From NCBI RefSeq assembly GCF_011927785.1, contig NZ_JAATJK010000001.1, positions 2,232,001-2,296,000 on the forward strand: DNA of 64,000 nucleotides. Reading direction: 5' to 3'. The translations under genes and the position numbers were made by a program. The stretch comes from Micromonospora profundi. GTDB lineage: Bacteria; Actinomycetota; Actinomycetes; Mycobacteriales; Micromonosporaceae. This document shows positions 8,720 to 16,166 of this stretch, piece after piece (within the stretch, counting starts at the first letter, position 1; every line of letters starts with the position of its first letter). A model generated the notes under the pieces. The model was given only the letters and a program-made list of their open reading frames with translations. It was not told the DNA's origin and did no database searches.

Positions 8720-8735
8720 TCAGATGACGTTGTCA
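8720..8735. promoter_or_regulatory. Second copy of the TetR operator half
   Basis: TCAGATGACGTTGTCA, identical to 16 bases of the 8684-8706 palindrome and in direct orientation, 17 bases before the TetR start. The right arm is incomplete here, leaving the TGAC-GTT-GTCA core. Likely the autoregulatory site of the TetR gene. Confidence 0.7.
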
Positions 8736-8751
8736 ACATTATGATGGCGTC

Positions 8752-9399
8752 ATGACCACCCGTGCGGAGTCCGCCGCCGCCACCCGTCGCGCTCTGCTCG
8801 ACGCAGCCGCCGAACTCCTCGACCTCGGCGGCCCCGAAGCGGTCACCTTGCGCGAGGTGGGCGCCCGGGCAGGCGTGACCCGGGGAGCGCCGTACCGGCA
8901 TTTCACGGGCAAGGACAGCCTGCTGACCTCCGTCGCGGCCGAAAGCTGGGAACGGATGGGCGACCAGGTGCACGCCCTGCGGACCGACCCGGCCTTGTCA
9001 GCCTCCGAGAAGCTGCGCGGCGCTCTCCGCACCCTCATCGACGTCGGCCGGGAGCAGCCGCACCTGTACCAGGTGTTGTTCAGGCGGCGCGCAAACCTTC
9101 CTGGGCAACTCGGTGACGGGATGGATCGCCTCCGGCGTCAGCTCTGCGGGCCGGAAGGCGACCCGGCCGTGGCCGAACGCGCGGCCGAACGCTTTCAGGG
9201 CGAGTTCCTGGACATCGTCGCCGACCTCGTGGGAAAGCGGAACGCGCGGCGCTACGGTGCCCTGCTGCTGACCAGCGCCCACGGCATCGCGGGAATGGAG
9301 ATCAGCGGCCACCTCGACACAGGCACGTGGCACACCACCGCCGACGAACTCGTCGACACCCTCGTCCGCATGGTCACGGACGCCGGCGAAATGACATAG
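8752..9399 (+). CDS. TetR-family transcriptional regulator
   Basis: 215 residues. N-terminal HTH: AATRRALLDAAAELLDLGGP, then VTLREVGARAGVTRGAPYRHF, with the conserved K-D-S-L-L following; the C-terminal part matches the TetR_C domain found in WHG-type regulators of detoxification genes (LYQVLFRRR segment). It is divergent from an SDR gene with which it shares a 50-base region carrying two copies of one operator, so it represses that SDR and itself. The ligand is presumably the SDR substrate. Confidence 0.9.
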   Translation: MTTRAESAAATRRALLDAAAELLDLGGPEAVTLREVGARAGVTRGAPYRHFTGKDSLLTSVAAESWERMGDQVHALRTDPALSASEKLRGALRTLIDVGREQPHLYQVLFRRRANLPGQLGDGMDRLRRQLCGPEGDPAVAERAAERFQGEFLDIVADLVGKRNARRYGALLLTSAHGIAGMEISGHLDTGTWHTTADELVDTLVRMVTDAGEMT

Positions 9400-9440
9400 C
9401 AACGCCCACGGTCACCGGCACACGCTGACCGCTCCCTGAG

Positions 9441-10016
9441 TCAGTCGACGGCTGCCCGCCAAATCCAGGAGGTGCGCCGTTGCCGTCCCGACAGCTCGCC
9501 GCGTCCGGTCATCCACAGCAGCACGTCCGGTGCGTCGCCGTCCGGCGCGTCCGGGAAGAGCCGCCGCAGCACCAACGCGCTCAGCCCGTGCGGGGGCAGC
9601 CATGGCACGCCCAGCCCAGCGGTGATGTCGTACGTGTGCAGCAGGGTTTCCGCCACGCCCATCGCGGCGAAGCCGGCCGGGTCGCATGGCCCGAAATGCC
9701 AGGCCCGCACGTCCGGCCCGGCGGCGTCGACCGCGGCGGCGAGCAGCCCGGCGCAGGCCCGCACCACGACGAGCACCTCCGCCGGGCTCGCGGTGGGGGA
9801 GACCCGCAGGTCGTACGGGAGGTAGCCGTCCTGCGGAAGGCCGGTGACCTGCCCGGCGTACGCGAGCAGATCGTGCGCGACGTGCGCGGCGGTGGTCCAG
9901 CAGCTCCATGTCAGCGTGCCGGCCGGCACCGACCAGTCGCGCTCCCGCTGCGGGTGCAGCACCCCTGTCATCTCGTCGGCCGCCCGGAGCAGGTCGGCGC
10001 TGGTCACCGCTGACAT
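9441..10016 (-). CDS. Maleylpyruvate isomerase-type / DinB-like protein
   Basis: 191 residues. The N-terminus (LLRAADEMTGVL, WTTAAHVAHDLLAYAGQ) carries the four-helix DinB/MDMPI fold with one of its metal-type His residues (AAHVAHD) and MGVAETLLHTYDIT supplies the second His motif; the C-terminal portion (LLWMTGRGEL) is the small C-terminal domain common in actinobacterial TIGR03083-type proteins. Family members include mycothiol-dependent maleylpyruvate isomerase and many uncharacterised thiol-dependent enzymes. Start at ATG 10014-10016 with AAGGG upstream. No pathway partners next door, so the substrate is unknown. Confidence 0.78.
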   Translation of the reverse strand: MSAVTSADLLRAADEMTGVLHPQRERDWSVPAGTLTWSCWTTAAHVAHDLLAYAGQVTGLPQDGYLPYDLRVSPTASPAEVLVVVRACAGLLAAAVDAAGPDVRAWHFGPCDPAGFAAMGVAETLLHTYDITAGLGVPWLPPHGLSALVLRRLFPDAPDGDAPDVLLWMTGRGELSGRQRRTSWIWRAAVD

Positions 10017-10060
10017 GCGCCGACCCTTGCAGCGGCGCCACGACGACGCAACCGGAATCG

Positions 10061-10570
10061 TCAGCCGGCCGACGGCACGGTGCCGAGGTGTCGCGTCGAA
10101 CCCGCCTCCAGCGCTTCGGCGACACCACGGATCCCGGCGCGGATCATGTCGCCGTAGGCGTCGTCGGGCAGGGCGTCGACGAGCTGACGGGCAGTGGCCA
10201 GATGCTCGCCGGCCGGCCCGACGTGACCCAGCCGCCGGTGTACGTCGGCGAGGTTCAGGTGTAGCGAGGGCAGGAACCCCCGTACCCGCAGGTCGTCGTC
10301 GTGTCGCCGGGCACGCTCGTCGGTGAGGTCGGCGGCTGCGGCCAGCGCGCGTTCGTCCCACACCAGCTCGGCCTCGGCAGTGTCCTGAAGGTCAGCGAGG
10401 TAGTGGGCGAGGGTGCAGCGGTGCAGGGCGTCGCCGGTCGGGCCGATCTCGTCCCACAGCTCGGTGAGCAGGTGGCGGGCCTGCGTCGGCGTACCGGATT
10501 GGCCGAGCTGCACCGCGTCGATGATGCGCGCCATGACGGGATCGGGCGTCGGCTGGTCGTTGTCGTCCAT
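10061..10570 (-). CDS. TPR-like hypothetical protein
   Basis: 169 residues, acidic, soluble and helical. The sequence (ARHLLTELWDEIGPTGDALHR, LADLQDTAEAELVWDERAL, LHLNLADVHRRLGHVGPAGEHLATARQL) looks like two or three degenerate tetratricopeptide hairpins. Actinobacterial genomes hold many such short TPR proteins of unknown role; this one gives no further clue. It lies 45 bases upstream of the DinB-like gene on the same strand and may be co-transcribed. Confidence 0.75.
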   Translation of the reverse strand: MDDNDQPTPDPVMARIIDAVQLGQSGTPTQARHLLTELWDEIGPTGDALHRCTLAHYLADLQDTAEAELVWDERALAAAADLTDERARRHDDDLRVRGFLPSLHLNLADVHRRLGHVGPAGEHLATARQLVDALPDDAYGDMIRAGIRGVAEALEAGSTRHLGTVPSAG

Positions 10571-10665
10571 ACCGCCGATGCTGAGCCCTCGACCGGGTCG
10601 AGGGTCAACGCGCGCTCAGAGGATCGGCGCGCGCTCCGGAGTCGGTCGGGGAATCCGAAAACCGT

Positions 10666-10695
10666 TTGAGCTTGCCCCTCGCCCTCGCATAGGTT
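10666..10695 (+). promoter_or_regulatory. Candidate sigma-70-type promoter of the DUF1062 gene
   Basis: TTGAGC (10666-10671), 18-base spacer, TAGGTT (10690-10695). It would start transcription near 10702 and give a leader of about 170 bases before the DUF1062 start, unusually long for this genome. Prediction by eye only. Confidence 0.4.
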
Positions 10696-10830
10696 GCCGC
10701 CAACCCACCAGTGAGGACATATCGCGTGACCCCGCCCGCTCTGTAGACCTGACACTTTCACGCTCACCGGTAGCCGACCGTGCCGTCGGCTCTTCCGGGC
10801 TGCCCCTGTGCGCCCGGCCATCCAGCGTTC

Positions 10831-10852
10831 GAGGCCGCCTGTGACCGGCCTC
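10831..10852 (+). promoter_or_regulatory. Hairpin in the DUF1062 leader
   Basis: GAGGCCG (10831-10837) pairs with CGGCCTC (10846-10852) and is followed by TTTGTC, 20 bases before the start codon. Could act as an attenuator or as a ribosome-site-proximal structure. The stretch 10571-10872 otherwise contains no gene. Confidence 0.35.
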
Positions 10853-10872
10853 TTTGTCAGGTCTGGAGAGTC

Positions 10873-11433
10873 ATGTCTTCACCACCGCATATCGTGCTGC
10901 CCTGGGTCGTTCGTCGGACCAGGTTGCCCCTGCTGTCGTTGCGCTGCGTGGACTGCCGATCAGAGTCGGCCACCACCGGCCAGGGCAGATTCCGCGTCAA
11001 CGCCAACGGCAAACTGCTGGACGTGTGGCTGCTGGTCCGCTGCGTGACCTGCGATCGCACCAGCAAACTCACAGTGCACGAGCGAACGCCGGTCAGCTCC
11101 TTCGATCCGGACGAACTCGAGGGATACCGCGTCAATGACGCAGACCTTGTTGCGTCCCGGTTGCTGGATCCGCTGCTCGCCCGGCGCTGCCACTTCACCC
11201 TGGACTGGACGGGCGCCTGGCGTCTGGACGTCCCGACCGCAGTGTCCGACGAAGCGTGGCCGATCCGGGTAGCGGTCGCCTTCGAAGATCCCGTGCCGGT
11301 ACGCCCGGAACGGCTCATCGCCCAGGGGCTCGGCCTCAGCAGGAACGACGTACGGCGCAGGGTCAAGTGCGACGTTGCGCTGCACCGGTCCACCAGCGCC
11401 GGGTTCACCTTCACCGTGCTGGCGGGGGACTAG
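10873..11433 (+). CDS. DUF1062 family protein
   Basis: 186 residues. A treble of Cys pairs (LRCVDCRS near 21-27 and LVRCVTCDRTSKLTVHER near 55) forms a probable zinc ribbon, followed by the family hallmark segment PVSSFDPDELEGYRVNDADL and a C-terminal part rich in Leu/Arg (ERLIAQGLGLSRNDVRRRVK, which resembles an S4-like RNA-binding motif). DUF1062 proteins are widespread in Gram-positives and uncharacterised. The ATG at 10873 has GGAG four bases upstream; an open frame with Cys-rich codons extends further up but crosses the leader hairpin. A strong terminator follows. Confidence 0.82.
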   Translation: MSSPPHIVLPWVVRRTRLPLLSLRCVDCRSESATTGQGRFRVNANGKLLDVWLLVRCVTCDRTSKLTVHERTPVSSFDPDELEGYRVNDADLVASRLLDPLLARRCHFTLDWTGAWRLDVPTAVSDEAWPIRVAVAFEDPVPVRPERLIAQGLGLSRNDVRRRVKCDVALHRSTSAGFTFTVLAGD

Positions 11434-11442
11434 CGAGAACCC

Positions 11443-11472
11443 AGCCGGGCGGGCCGTTTGGCCCGCCCGGCT
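11443..11472 (+). terminator. Hairpin terminator after the DUF1062 gene
   Basis: AGCCGGGCGGGCC and its exact complement, 13-bp arms around a GTTT loop, 10 bases after the stop codon. No U-tract, as usual in high-GC actinomycetes. Confidence 0.75.
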
Positions 11473-11542
11473 ACGGGCTCCGCGCGTCACCTGCCCGTCT
11501 TCCCAGGTCTGGGGGTCAGGCGGCGTCGTCGCAGGCGTGGCT

Positions 11543-11885
11543 GCGGACCTGTCCCGCCAGGCCGCCAGGTCGTCCTGAATGCTGCCGATCTTGACCAGTT
11601 GGCGTTCGATCGCGTCACGGCCCAGGGCCAGATGGCCGGGAAGCTTGTCCCCACCGGTGACCTCGTAGATCAGGGCCGCGCCCCTCAACGGGGTCCCCGA
11701 GCTGGGTGTGGTTGGCGGTGTCGCTCCACTCCAGGGTCGCGTGGGCGGAGGTGCCGTCGTAGGCACCGATGCGCTGTGCGGCTGTCGACAGCGAGCTGGC
11801 GTCGAGGAAGTCGGTGCGGAAGACACCAGGCTCCACGGTCAACAACCCACTCGCCGGTCGCCTGATCACCGACTTCCGCGCGCTC
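11543..11885 (-). pseudogene. C-terminal remnant of an SDR, frameshifted
   Basis: Reading leftward from about 11885, one frame gives LTVEPGVFRTDFLDASSLST followed by TSAHATLEWSDTANHTQLGDPV, the C-terminal half of a classical SDR (the VEPGxxRTDF motif after the active site). At about 11687 the match jumps to another frame: RGAALIYEVTGGDKLPGHLA then LGRDAIERQLVKIGSIQDDL. Removing one T near 11687 restores a continuous SDR-like reading. The N-terminal half with cofactor and catalytic motifs is absent; upstream sequence instead resembles a LysR fragment. This is decayed DNA, not a functional gene. Confidence 0.7.
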
Positions 11886-11904
11886 CCCGCCGCCGAGCGC
11901 AACC

Positions 11905-12143
11905 AGGCGCCTGAGGGAGGAACGCGGCGCCGGCGGCGGTGAGCCGGCTGCCCTGGCTGGTGCGCTCCAGCAGGCGTACGCCGAAGGTGTTCTCCAGCCG
12001 TTGGATCTGGCGACTCAACGAGGGTTGGGCCACCCGGAGTTCTTCGGCGCGCGGGCGAAGTTCAGGTGCTCGGCGACGAGAGTGAAGTACCGGACCAGCC
12101 GCAGGTCGAGATCGGGAAGCAGTTTTCGAAGCCTACGCGTCAT
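11905..12143 (-). pseudogene. N-terminal remnant of a LysR regulator, frameshifted
   Basis: From ATG 12141-12143 the frame reads DLDLRLVRYFTLVAEHLNFA, the LysR N-terminus, then breaks. In the next frame the HTH continues: AEELRVAQPSLSRQIQRLEN followed by TFGVRLLERTSQGSRLTAAG, an unmistakable LysR helix-turn-helix. One base is missing around 12045-12050. After about 70 more codons' worth of sequence the match stops and the SDR remnant begins, so the effector-binding domain has been deleted. Region 12144-12274 holds nothing recognisable. Confidence 0.75.
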
Positions 12144-12274
12144 GCACCTGCGGCATAACGACGTGCGGAGCGGGTGCTGGACGGGCGCCCCCGGCCGTTG
12201 CTGTCAGCGGGTGCTGGCGGGATGGGCGGCAGGCGGCCCGCAGCGGGGTTGATGGCGGGTGGGAGCATGATCGC

Positions 12275-12940
12275 ATGGAGATTTTCGAGGACTCCCGCAA
12301 CGTGTCGCGCGACGATCTGGCCGCCTGGCTTCGCCAACTCGCCAGTCAACTGGAATCCGATGGGCGGATCTTCTTCGGCGCCGCAGGCACCGTGCGGGTC
12401 CCCGACGAGGTCGAGTGTGAGTTCGAGATCGAGGACGAGGACGGCGAGCTCTCCGTCGAAATCGAGTTCACCTGGCCCAGCCCGCGGCCGGCTTCCGCCA
12501 ACGCCTCAGAGGACGAAGACGAGGACGCGGAAGAGTCGGAGGACGAAGGCGGGGAGGACGAAGGCGCGGAGGAGTCGGCGGACGAAGACGGCGAGGAGGA
12601 CGAGCCGGCCGCGTCCGCTGTGGAGGTCACCGCCCCGGTCAGCGCGGAATCCCTCGGTGCCGCGCCGGCGGAGGCCGGGACCGCTGCCGCCGAGCAGCCC
12701 GCCACCCCGGCTGAGGATGCCACGCCGGCCGCCGCCGAGCCTGCCGACACCGCAGGCGGGGAAGAAACGACCGACACCGCCAGCGCGGAAGAGCCTGGCG
12801 ACACCGCCGGGGAGGACGAGGCATCTCCCGCCGGCGACGCTGAGAAGCCCACGGGCGAGGAGACTCCCGCCGAGAAGCCTGCGGGCGAGGAGACCGCCAC
12901 CGAGGCAGTCGACGGCGGCCCCGCCGAGCGGACGGCCTGA
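12275..12940 (+). CDS. Amphi-Trp domain protein with long acidic tail
   Basis: 221 residues. Residues 1-68 (MEIFEDSRNVSRDDLAAWLR, then IFFGAAGTVRVPDEVECEFE and LSVEIEFTW) match the amphi-Trp domain (TIGR04354-like), a small alpha/beta domain ending in an amphipathic strand with a Trp, of unknown function. Residues 75-221 are low-complexity, at first Glu/Asp-rich with almost no other residue, later Ala/Glu/Pro/Thr repeats such as EKPTGEETPAEKPAGEETAT. Such a tail is intrinsically disordered and strongly negative. Family members usually stop shortly after the domain, so the tail is the odd part. Monocistronic, followed by a long hairpin terminator. Confidence 0.82.
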   Translation: MEIFEDSRNVSRDDLAAWLRQLASQLESDGRIFFGAAGTVRVPDEVECEFEIEDEDGELSVEIEFTWPSPRPASANASEDEDEDAEESEDEGGEDEGAEESADEDGEEDEPAASAVEVTAPVSAESLGAAPAEAGTAAAEQPATPAEDATPAAAEPADTAGGEETTDTASAEEPGDTAGEDEASPAGDAEKPTGEETPAEKPAGEETATEAVDGGPAERTA

Positions 12941-12955
12941 CCCCAGGTCCCGAGA

Positions 12956-12995
12956 GGTTCTCCGGAGAGCCACACCGCGTGGCCTCCGGAGAACC
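12956..12995 (+). terminator. Hairpin terminator after the amphi-Trp gene
   Basis: GGTTCTCCGGAG pairs exactly with CTCCGGAGAACC, with an inner GCCAC/GTGGC extension separated by a one-base bulge; starts 15 bases after the stop. Confidence 0.75.
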
Positions 12996-13081
12996 AACAC
13001 CGGCCCGTCAAGCAGGCCGCAGTTGCGCCGTCTTTCTGGAATCCGAGCGGTCGCTGCTGCGTACGGCCACCGACGCCGGCC

Positions 13082-13804
13082 TTAACGGAACCGGTCGACG
13101 GTGACAGGGATCATCCCCTGCTGGCGCATCTGCGTTGTCAGGCCGCGCAGCAGTACACCGACCGCTTCATCGCGCTCCCCGAGAAGATCGCAGGCCACGT
13201 CCAGTCCGTAGGCGGCACCCGCAGCGACCCGGCGTAGCTCCCACCGAAAGGCGTCGCCGGAGACCTGACGGCGCACCTCGCCCAAGACGCGCACCTCGGG
13301 ATCCGCCGGGTCTCCGGTGATCGGCATCTGCCACGCTTCGCTGAGTGCCGCGAGGCCGTCCGCGCTCAGCTCGTCGGTGAACAGGATTCGGTAGACGCGC
13401 GTCTCGCGGAACCCTGGCCGGGGCCCGGAATCGCTCAGCCGCAAGGAAGATGGCGGCGGCTGAGCGGGAGAAGCACCGAAGAATGCCCGCACAGCGTCCT
13501 CGTCCGGCAGGTCCGCGCCACACAGGTTCTGATAGAGGGCAGCCGCCGCAGGGCGGCCGACCGGCGTCACCCGCTTGCGCAGCACGGCGTCAACGCGTAT
13601 GCGCCAGCTGGTGGCCGATGCTTCGTACCAGCGGCCCTCCGGTCGGCTCCAGCCACCGCTCACCAAGCCGACGGTGGAGTAGTCCGCCGCGAGCAGGAAC
13701 TCCTCCACCAACAGCCCTTCCGGCACGCCAGCACCGTCGTGCACCACGTAGTAGTGCAGTGTGGGCGAGTCGGCCGTCTGGCGCGTAACCGAAGTCGTCG
13801 TCAC
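13082..13804 (-). CDS. Hypothetical protein
   Basis: 240 residues from GTG 13802-13804 (reads TTTSVTRQTADSPTLHYYVV). No recognised domain. It contains YSTVGLVSGGWSRPEGRWYE, a DLPDEDAVRAFFG segment and a C-terminal helix-rich stretch (CDLLGERDEAVGVLLRGL). Soluble, no signal peptide or membrane segment. Convergent with the amphi-Trp gene and divergent from the PadR gene, whose promoter lies within 145 bases of this start. A longer frame extends to 13990 but would overlap the PadR start region. Function unknown. Confidence 0.7.
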   Translation of the reverse strand: MTTTSVTRQTADSPTLHYYVVHDGAGVPEGLLVEEFLLAADYSTVGLVSGGWSRPEGRWYEASATSWRIRVDAVLRKRVTPVGRPAAAALYQNLCGADLPDEDAVRAFFGASPAQPPPSSLRLSDSGPRPGFRETRVYRILFTDELSADGLAALSEAWQMPITGDPADPEVRVLGEVRRQVSGDAFRWELRRVAAGAAYGLDVACDLLGERDEAVGVLLRGLTTQMRQQGMIPVTVDRFR

Positions 13805-13949
13805 ACGTCGATCTTCGAGCAGGGTGGCGTGCTGCTGCCGTCCGGCGCGCCGAGGTGACCTCGGCACGTCGCCGACCCCAGGGCCCCGGAATCCCAGGCG
13901 AGCGTTGGGAGGTCTGCTGTTATACCTTCGCAGCCGATACATTGAGGGC

Positions 13950-14306
13950 GTGGAGACACCGGTACGCGAACCCACGTTCCTGATCCTCACGGCGTTGGCC
14001 GCGCAGCCGCTGCACGGCTACGCGCTGATCACCGAGGTGGCCCAGCTTTCCGACGGCCGCGTGTCGCTGCGCCCCGGCACGCTCTACGGCGCCCTCGACC
14101 GACTGCTCGACGCGGGGCTGGTCACCGTGGAGCGGGAGGAAGTGGTGGACAGCCGGCTGCGGCGCTACTACCGGCTCACTGAGCAGGGCGGTGACCTGCT
14201 CGCCAGCGAGACCGAGCGGATGCGCCGCAACGTCGAGGCGGCAACCGCGCGGTTGAACGCACGTACCCGTCGAGGTACGCCCCGACTCAGCGGAGGGATC
14301 GCATGA
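13950..14306 (+). CDS. PadR-family transcriptional regulator
   Basis: 118 residues from GTG 13950. The winged helix PTFLILTALAAQPLHGYALI then GTLYGALDRLLDAGLVTVER is the classic PadR HTH (LxxxPxHGYxL ... GTLYxxLxRLexxGLv), and a short C-terminal helix follows. GAGGG ends one base before GTG, too close for a normal Shine-Dalgarno, and TATACC lies 24-29 bases upstream, so a short-leader transcript is possible. The stop overlaps the start of a membrane-protein gene by 4 bases. PadR/membrane-protein pairs like this are common in actinomycetes and are usually autoregulated. Confidence 0.88.
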   Translation: METPVREPTFLILTALAAQPLHGYALITEVAQLSDGRVSLRPGTLYGALDRLLDAGLVTVEREEVVDSRLRRYYRLTEQGGDLLASETERMRRNVEAATARLNARTRRGTPRLSGGIA

Positions 14307-15325
14307 GCGACCTGGAACGCCGCTATCTGCGACTGATCCGGATCTTCTATCCGGCCGGCTACCGCGATACGCGCGGCACCGAGATCGCGGACACGTACCT
14401 CGCACTGTGCCCACCGGACCGGCGGTGGCCTTCGGTAGCCGACGTCGCCGACGTGGCCGGTGGCGGACTACAGCAGCGCCTACGTGCGGTCGGCGCCACC
14501 GGAATCGGCCCCGGCGTGCGGCTGGCCGCGACGCTGGCGTTGGTGACCGCCACGGCTCTCGCCGGTGGTTGGGCCATGCTGGAGGTCAATCCGTGGACGA
14601 CGGCGTGGTTCGGCTTCGAGCAGCACGGCATGTCCGTCTCGCTCGGTCTCGGCGCGTGGGCGGCCTGGCTGCTCGCCGCGGTGGTGTACGTGGTGGCACC
14701 CGGCCGGTGGACCCGCCTGGCGATCGTTCTCGCCCTTGTTCTCACCGTCGCCGTCGTACCGCTTGCCGCCGTCGTCGACCGGCCCCGGCCTCCGCTGTTC
14801 GTGCTCCTCGCCCAGGTCTGCCTCGGATTCGTGGCGCTCGGCGTTCCCGGCCGGCCGCCCTCGTGGATACGGCTGCTGCCCGTCACCGGCGCCGCCGCGG
14901 CTCTGCCCGTAGCGGCGACCGTTGCCCGCAACGGTGGCGACGTGCTTCCCGTGTACTACGGCTGGCCCGCCGGGCAGGTTCTGCCCGGCGCCGGGATGGC
15001 ACTTCTGTTTGTGACGTTGCTCGTGGGTGTACGGCTTGCGGCGCGCAACGACCTTCGTGGTGCCTGGGCGCTGCTGGTGCTGCTCTGTCCGATCGGCATG
15101 CTGTGGCTGCATCCGCTTGCCGAGGAATTCGCCGTCAGCTTCTACGGCGGCGGGCCGAACGCTGACGGGACGACCCTGGCCACAGCCGCGATCATCGTGG
15201 CGGTTTCGGCGGCGATCGTCATGGCGGTTGCGGTGCTTGTCCACCGACGGGTCACCTTCACGCAGGCCGCCGCCGAAGGGCGTACGTCGGCGGACTCCCT
15301 CCCCAGCGACAGCGCGAAGCGGTAG
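14303..15325 (+). CDS. PadR-linked integral membrane protein
   Basis: 340 residues. The N-terminal 60 residues are cytoplasmic (LERRYLRLIRIFYPAGYRDT ... EIADTYLAL, the permease-like N-terminal motif often found downstream of PadR genes), then about seven to eight hydrophobic helices occupy 75-320. ATGA overlap with PadR shows co-translation. No transporter or enzyme motif is visible. PadR neighbours of this kind are thought to act in envelope stress or drug response, but nothing here proves it. Confidence 0.8.
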   Translation: MSDLERRYLRLIRIFYPAGYRDTRGTEIADTYLALCPPDRRWPSVADVADVAGGGLQQRLRAVGATGIGPGVRLAATLALVTATALAGGWAMLEVNPWTTAWFGFEQHGMSVSLGLGAWAAWLLAAVVYVVAPGRWTRLAIVLALVLTVAVVPLAAVVDRPRPPLFVLLAQVCLGFVALGVPGRPPSWIRLLPVTGAAAALPVAATVARNGGDVLPVYYGWPAGQVLPGAGMALLFVTLLVGVRLAARNDLRGAWALLVLLCPIGMLWLHPLAEEFAVSFYGGGPNADGTTLATAAIIVAVSAAIVMAVAVLVHRRVTFTQAAAEGRTSADSLPSDSAKR

Positions 15326-15768
15326 CAGTCTGCCGGCACCGGGCCTGGACACTGCCGCCAGTCAGCCAACGGCCATCTCGCTGAGGCTTGCCCCGGCCAT
15401 CACCTGCCAGCCTTGCGCGGCCGCTCTGGAACAGTCATCGGCTCATTACTAGATTGTCATTAACAGTAATCCATTAATTAACTCCGGCATAACCGGGCAA
15501 AACGTCGAAGCATCATAATGACAGTTATGTGCGCACCGGCGCTGGGGCGCCGACGGCAGTGGCTGTACGGCGGCGCGGACCCCACCGGCTTCCCGATCGG
15601 CGAGTTGCGCGACTCCAACGCTCCGATGCGTCCTGCACCGTCGCCTGGCGTGCCTGCCACTGACAGTGTGCTCGCCATTACCGTGGTTCACGGTGTCGAT
15701 GAGCGGGGAGCTCGTTCGTCGTATCAGTGGACGGGCCGACCGGGCCCCGAGACCAACGGACCTGACAC
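15326..15768. other. 443-base gap with an AT-rich island
   Basis: No convincing gene. Bases 15440-15530 are strikingly AT-rich for this genome (CATTAACAGTAATCCATTAA and similar) and contain TGTCATTA (15455-15462) facing TAATGACA (15516-15523) plus a small dyad CATAA-N6-TTATG (15513-15528). Weak open frames on both strands carry no recognisable protein. It may be a promoter/operator region for the YCII/sigma-factor pair, or the scar of a mobile element. Confidence 0.5.
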
Positions 15769-16125
15769 ATGGCCAAGTACATGCTTCTCATCTACGGCAA
15801 TGAGCAGGAGTGGGCCGCCATGACTGCCGAGGAGACCCAGCGGCTGGATGACGGCCACGCCGCTTTTGTCGCGGCAGCCGGCTCAGCGGTGCTGAGCAGT
15901 CACCAGCTGGAGCCGGGCGCGACGGCGACGACCCTGCACGGCGATCTGGCCGGCCGGGCCACCCCGACCGACGGACCGTTCCTGGAGACCAAGGAGGGGC
16001 TCGGCGGTTACTACGTGGTGGAGGCCTCCGACCTGGACCGCGCGCTCGCGCTCGCGCAGCTGCTTCCCGAGCTGAAGATGGCGCACTGCGCGGTCGAGGT
16101 CCGGCCCCTCGTGGACGTGGGCTGA
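15769..16125 (+). CDS. YCII-related (DGPF) protein
   Basis: 118 residues: MAKYMLLIYGNEQEWAAM at the start and TPTDGPFLETKEGLGGYYVV with the DGPF motif, then the AHCAVEVRPL C-terminus. This is the YCII-like domain of the DGPF group, a small dimeric alpha/beta barrel. It precedes, by 41 bases, the gene for an ECF42-type sigma factor; DGPF proteins are the conserved genomic partner of that sigma group and often also its target. The molecular activity is unknown. Confidence 0.9.
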   Translation: MAKYMLLIYGNEQEWAAMTAEETQRLDDGHAAFVAAAGSAVLSSHQLEPGATATTLHGDLAGRATPTDGPFLETKEGLGGYYVVEASDLDRALALAQLLPELKMAHCAVEVRPLVDVG

Positions 16126-16166
16126 GCGCTGGGGACACCTCGGCGGCGTCACGGGGCGTCGCCGAG

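Noticed and set aside
15518..15823. Small plus-strand frame in the gap before the YCII gene
   Set aside because: Overlaps the YCII start, no recognisable domain, and no ribosome binding site; the other strand has an equally weak frame.
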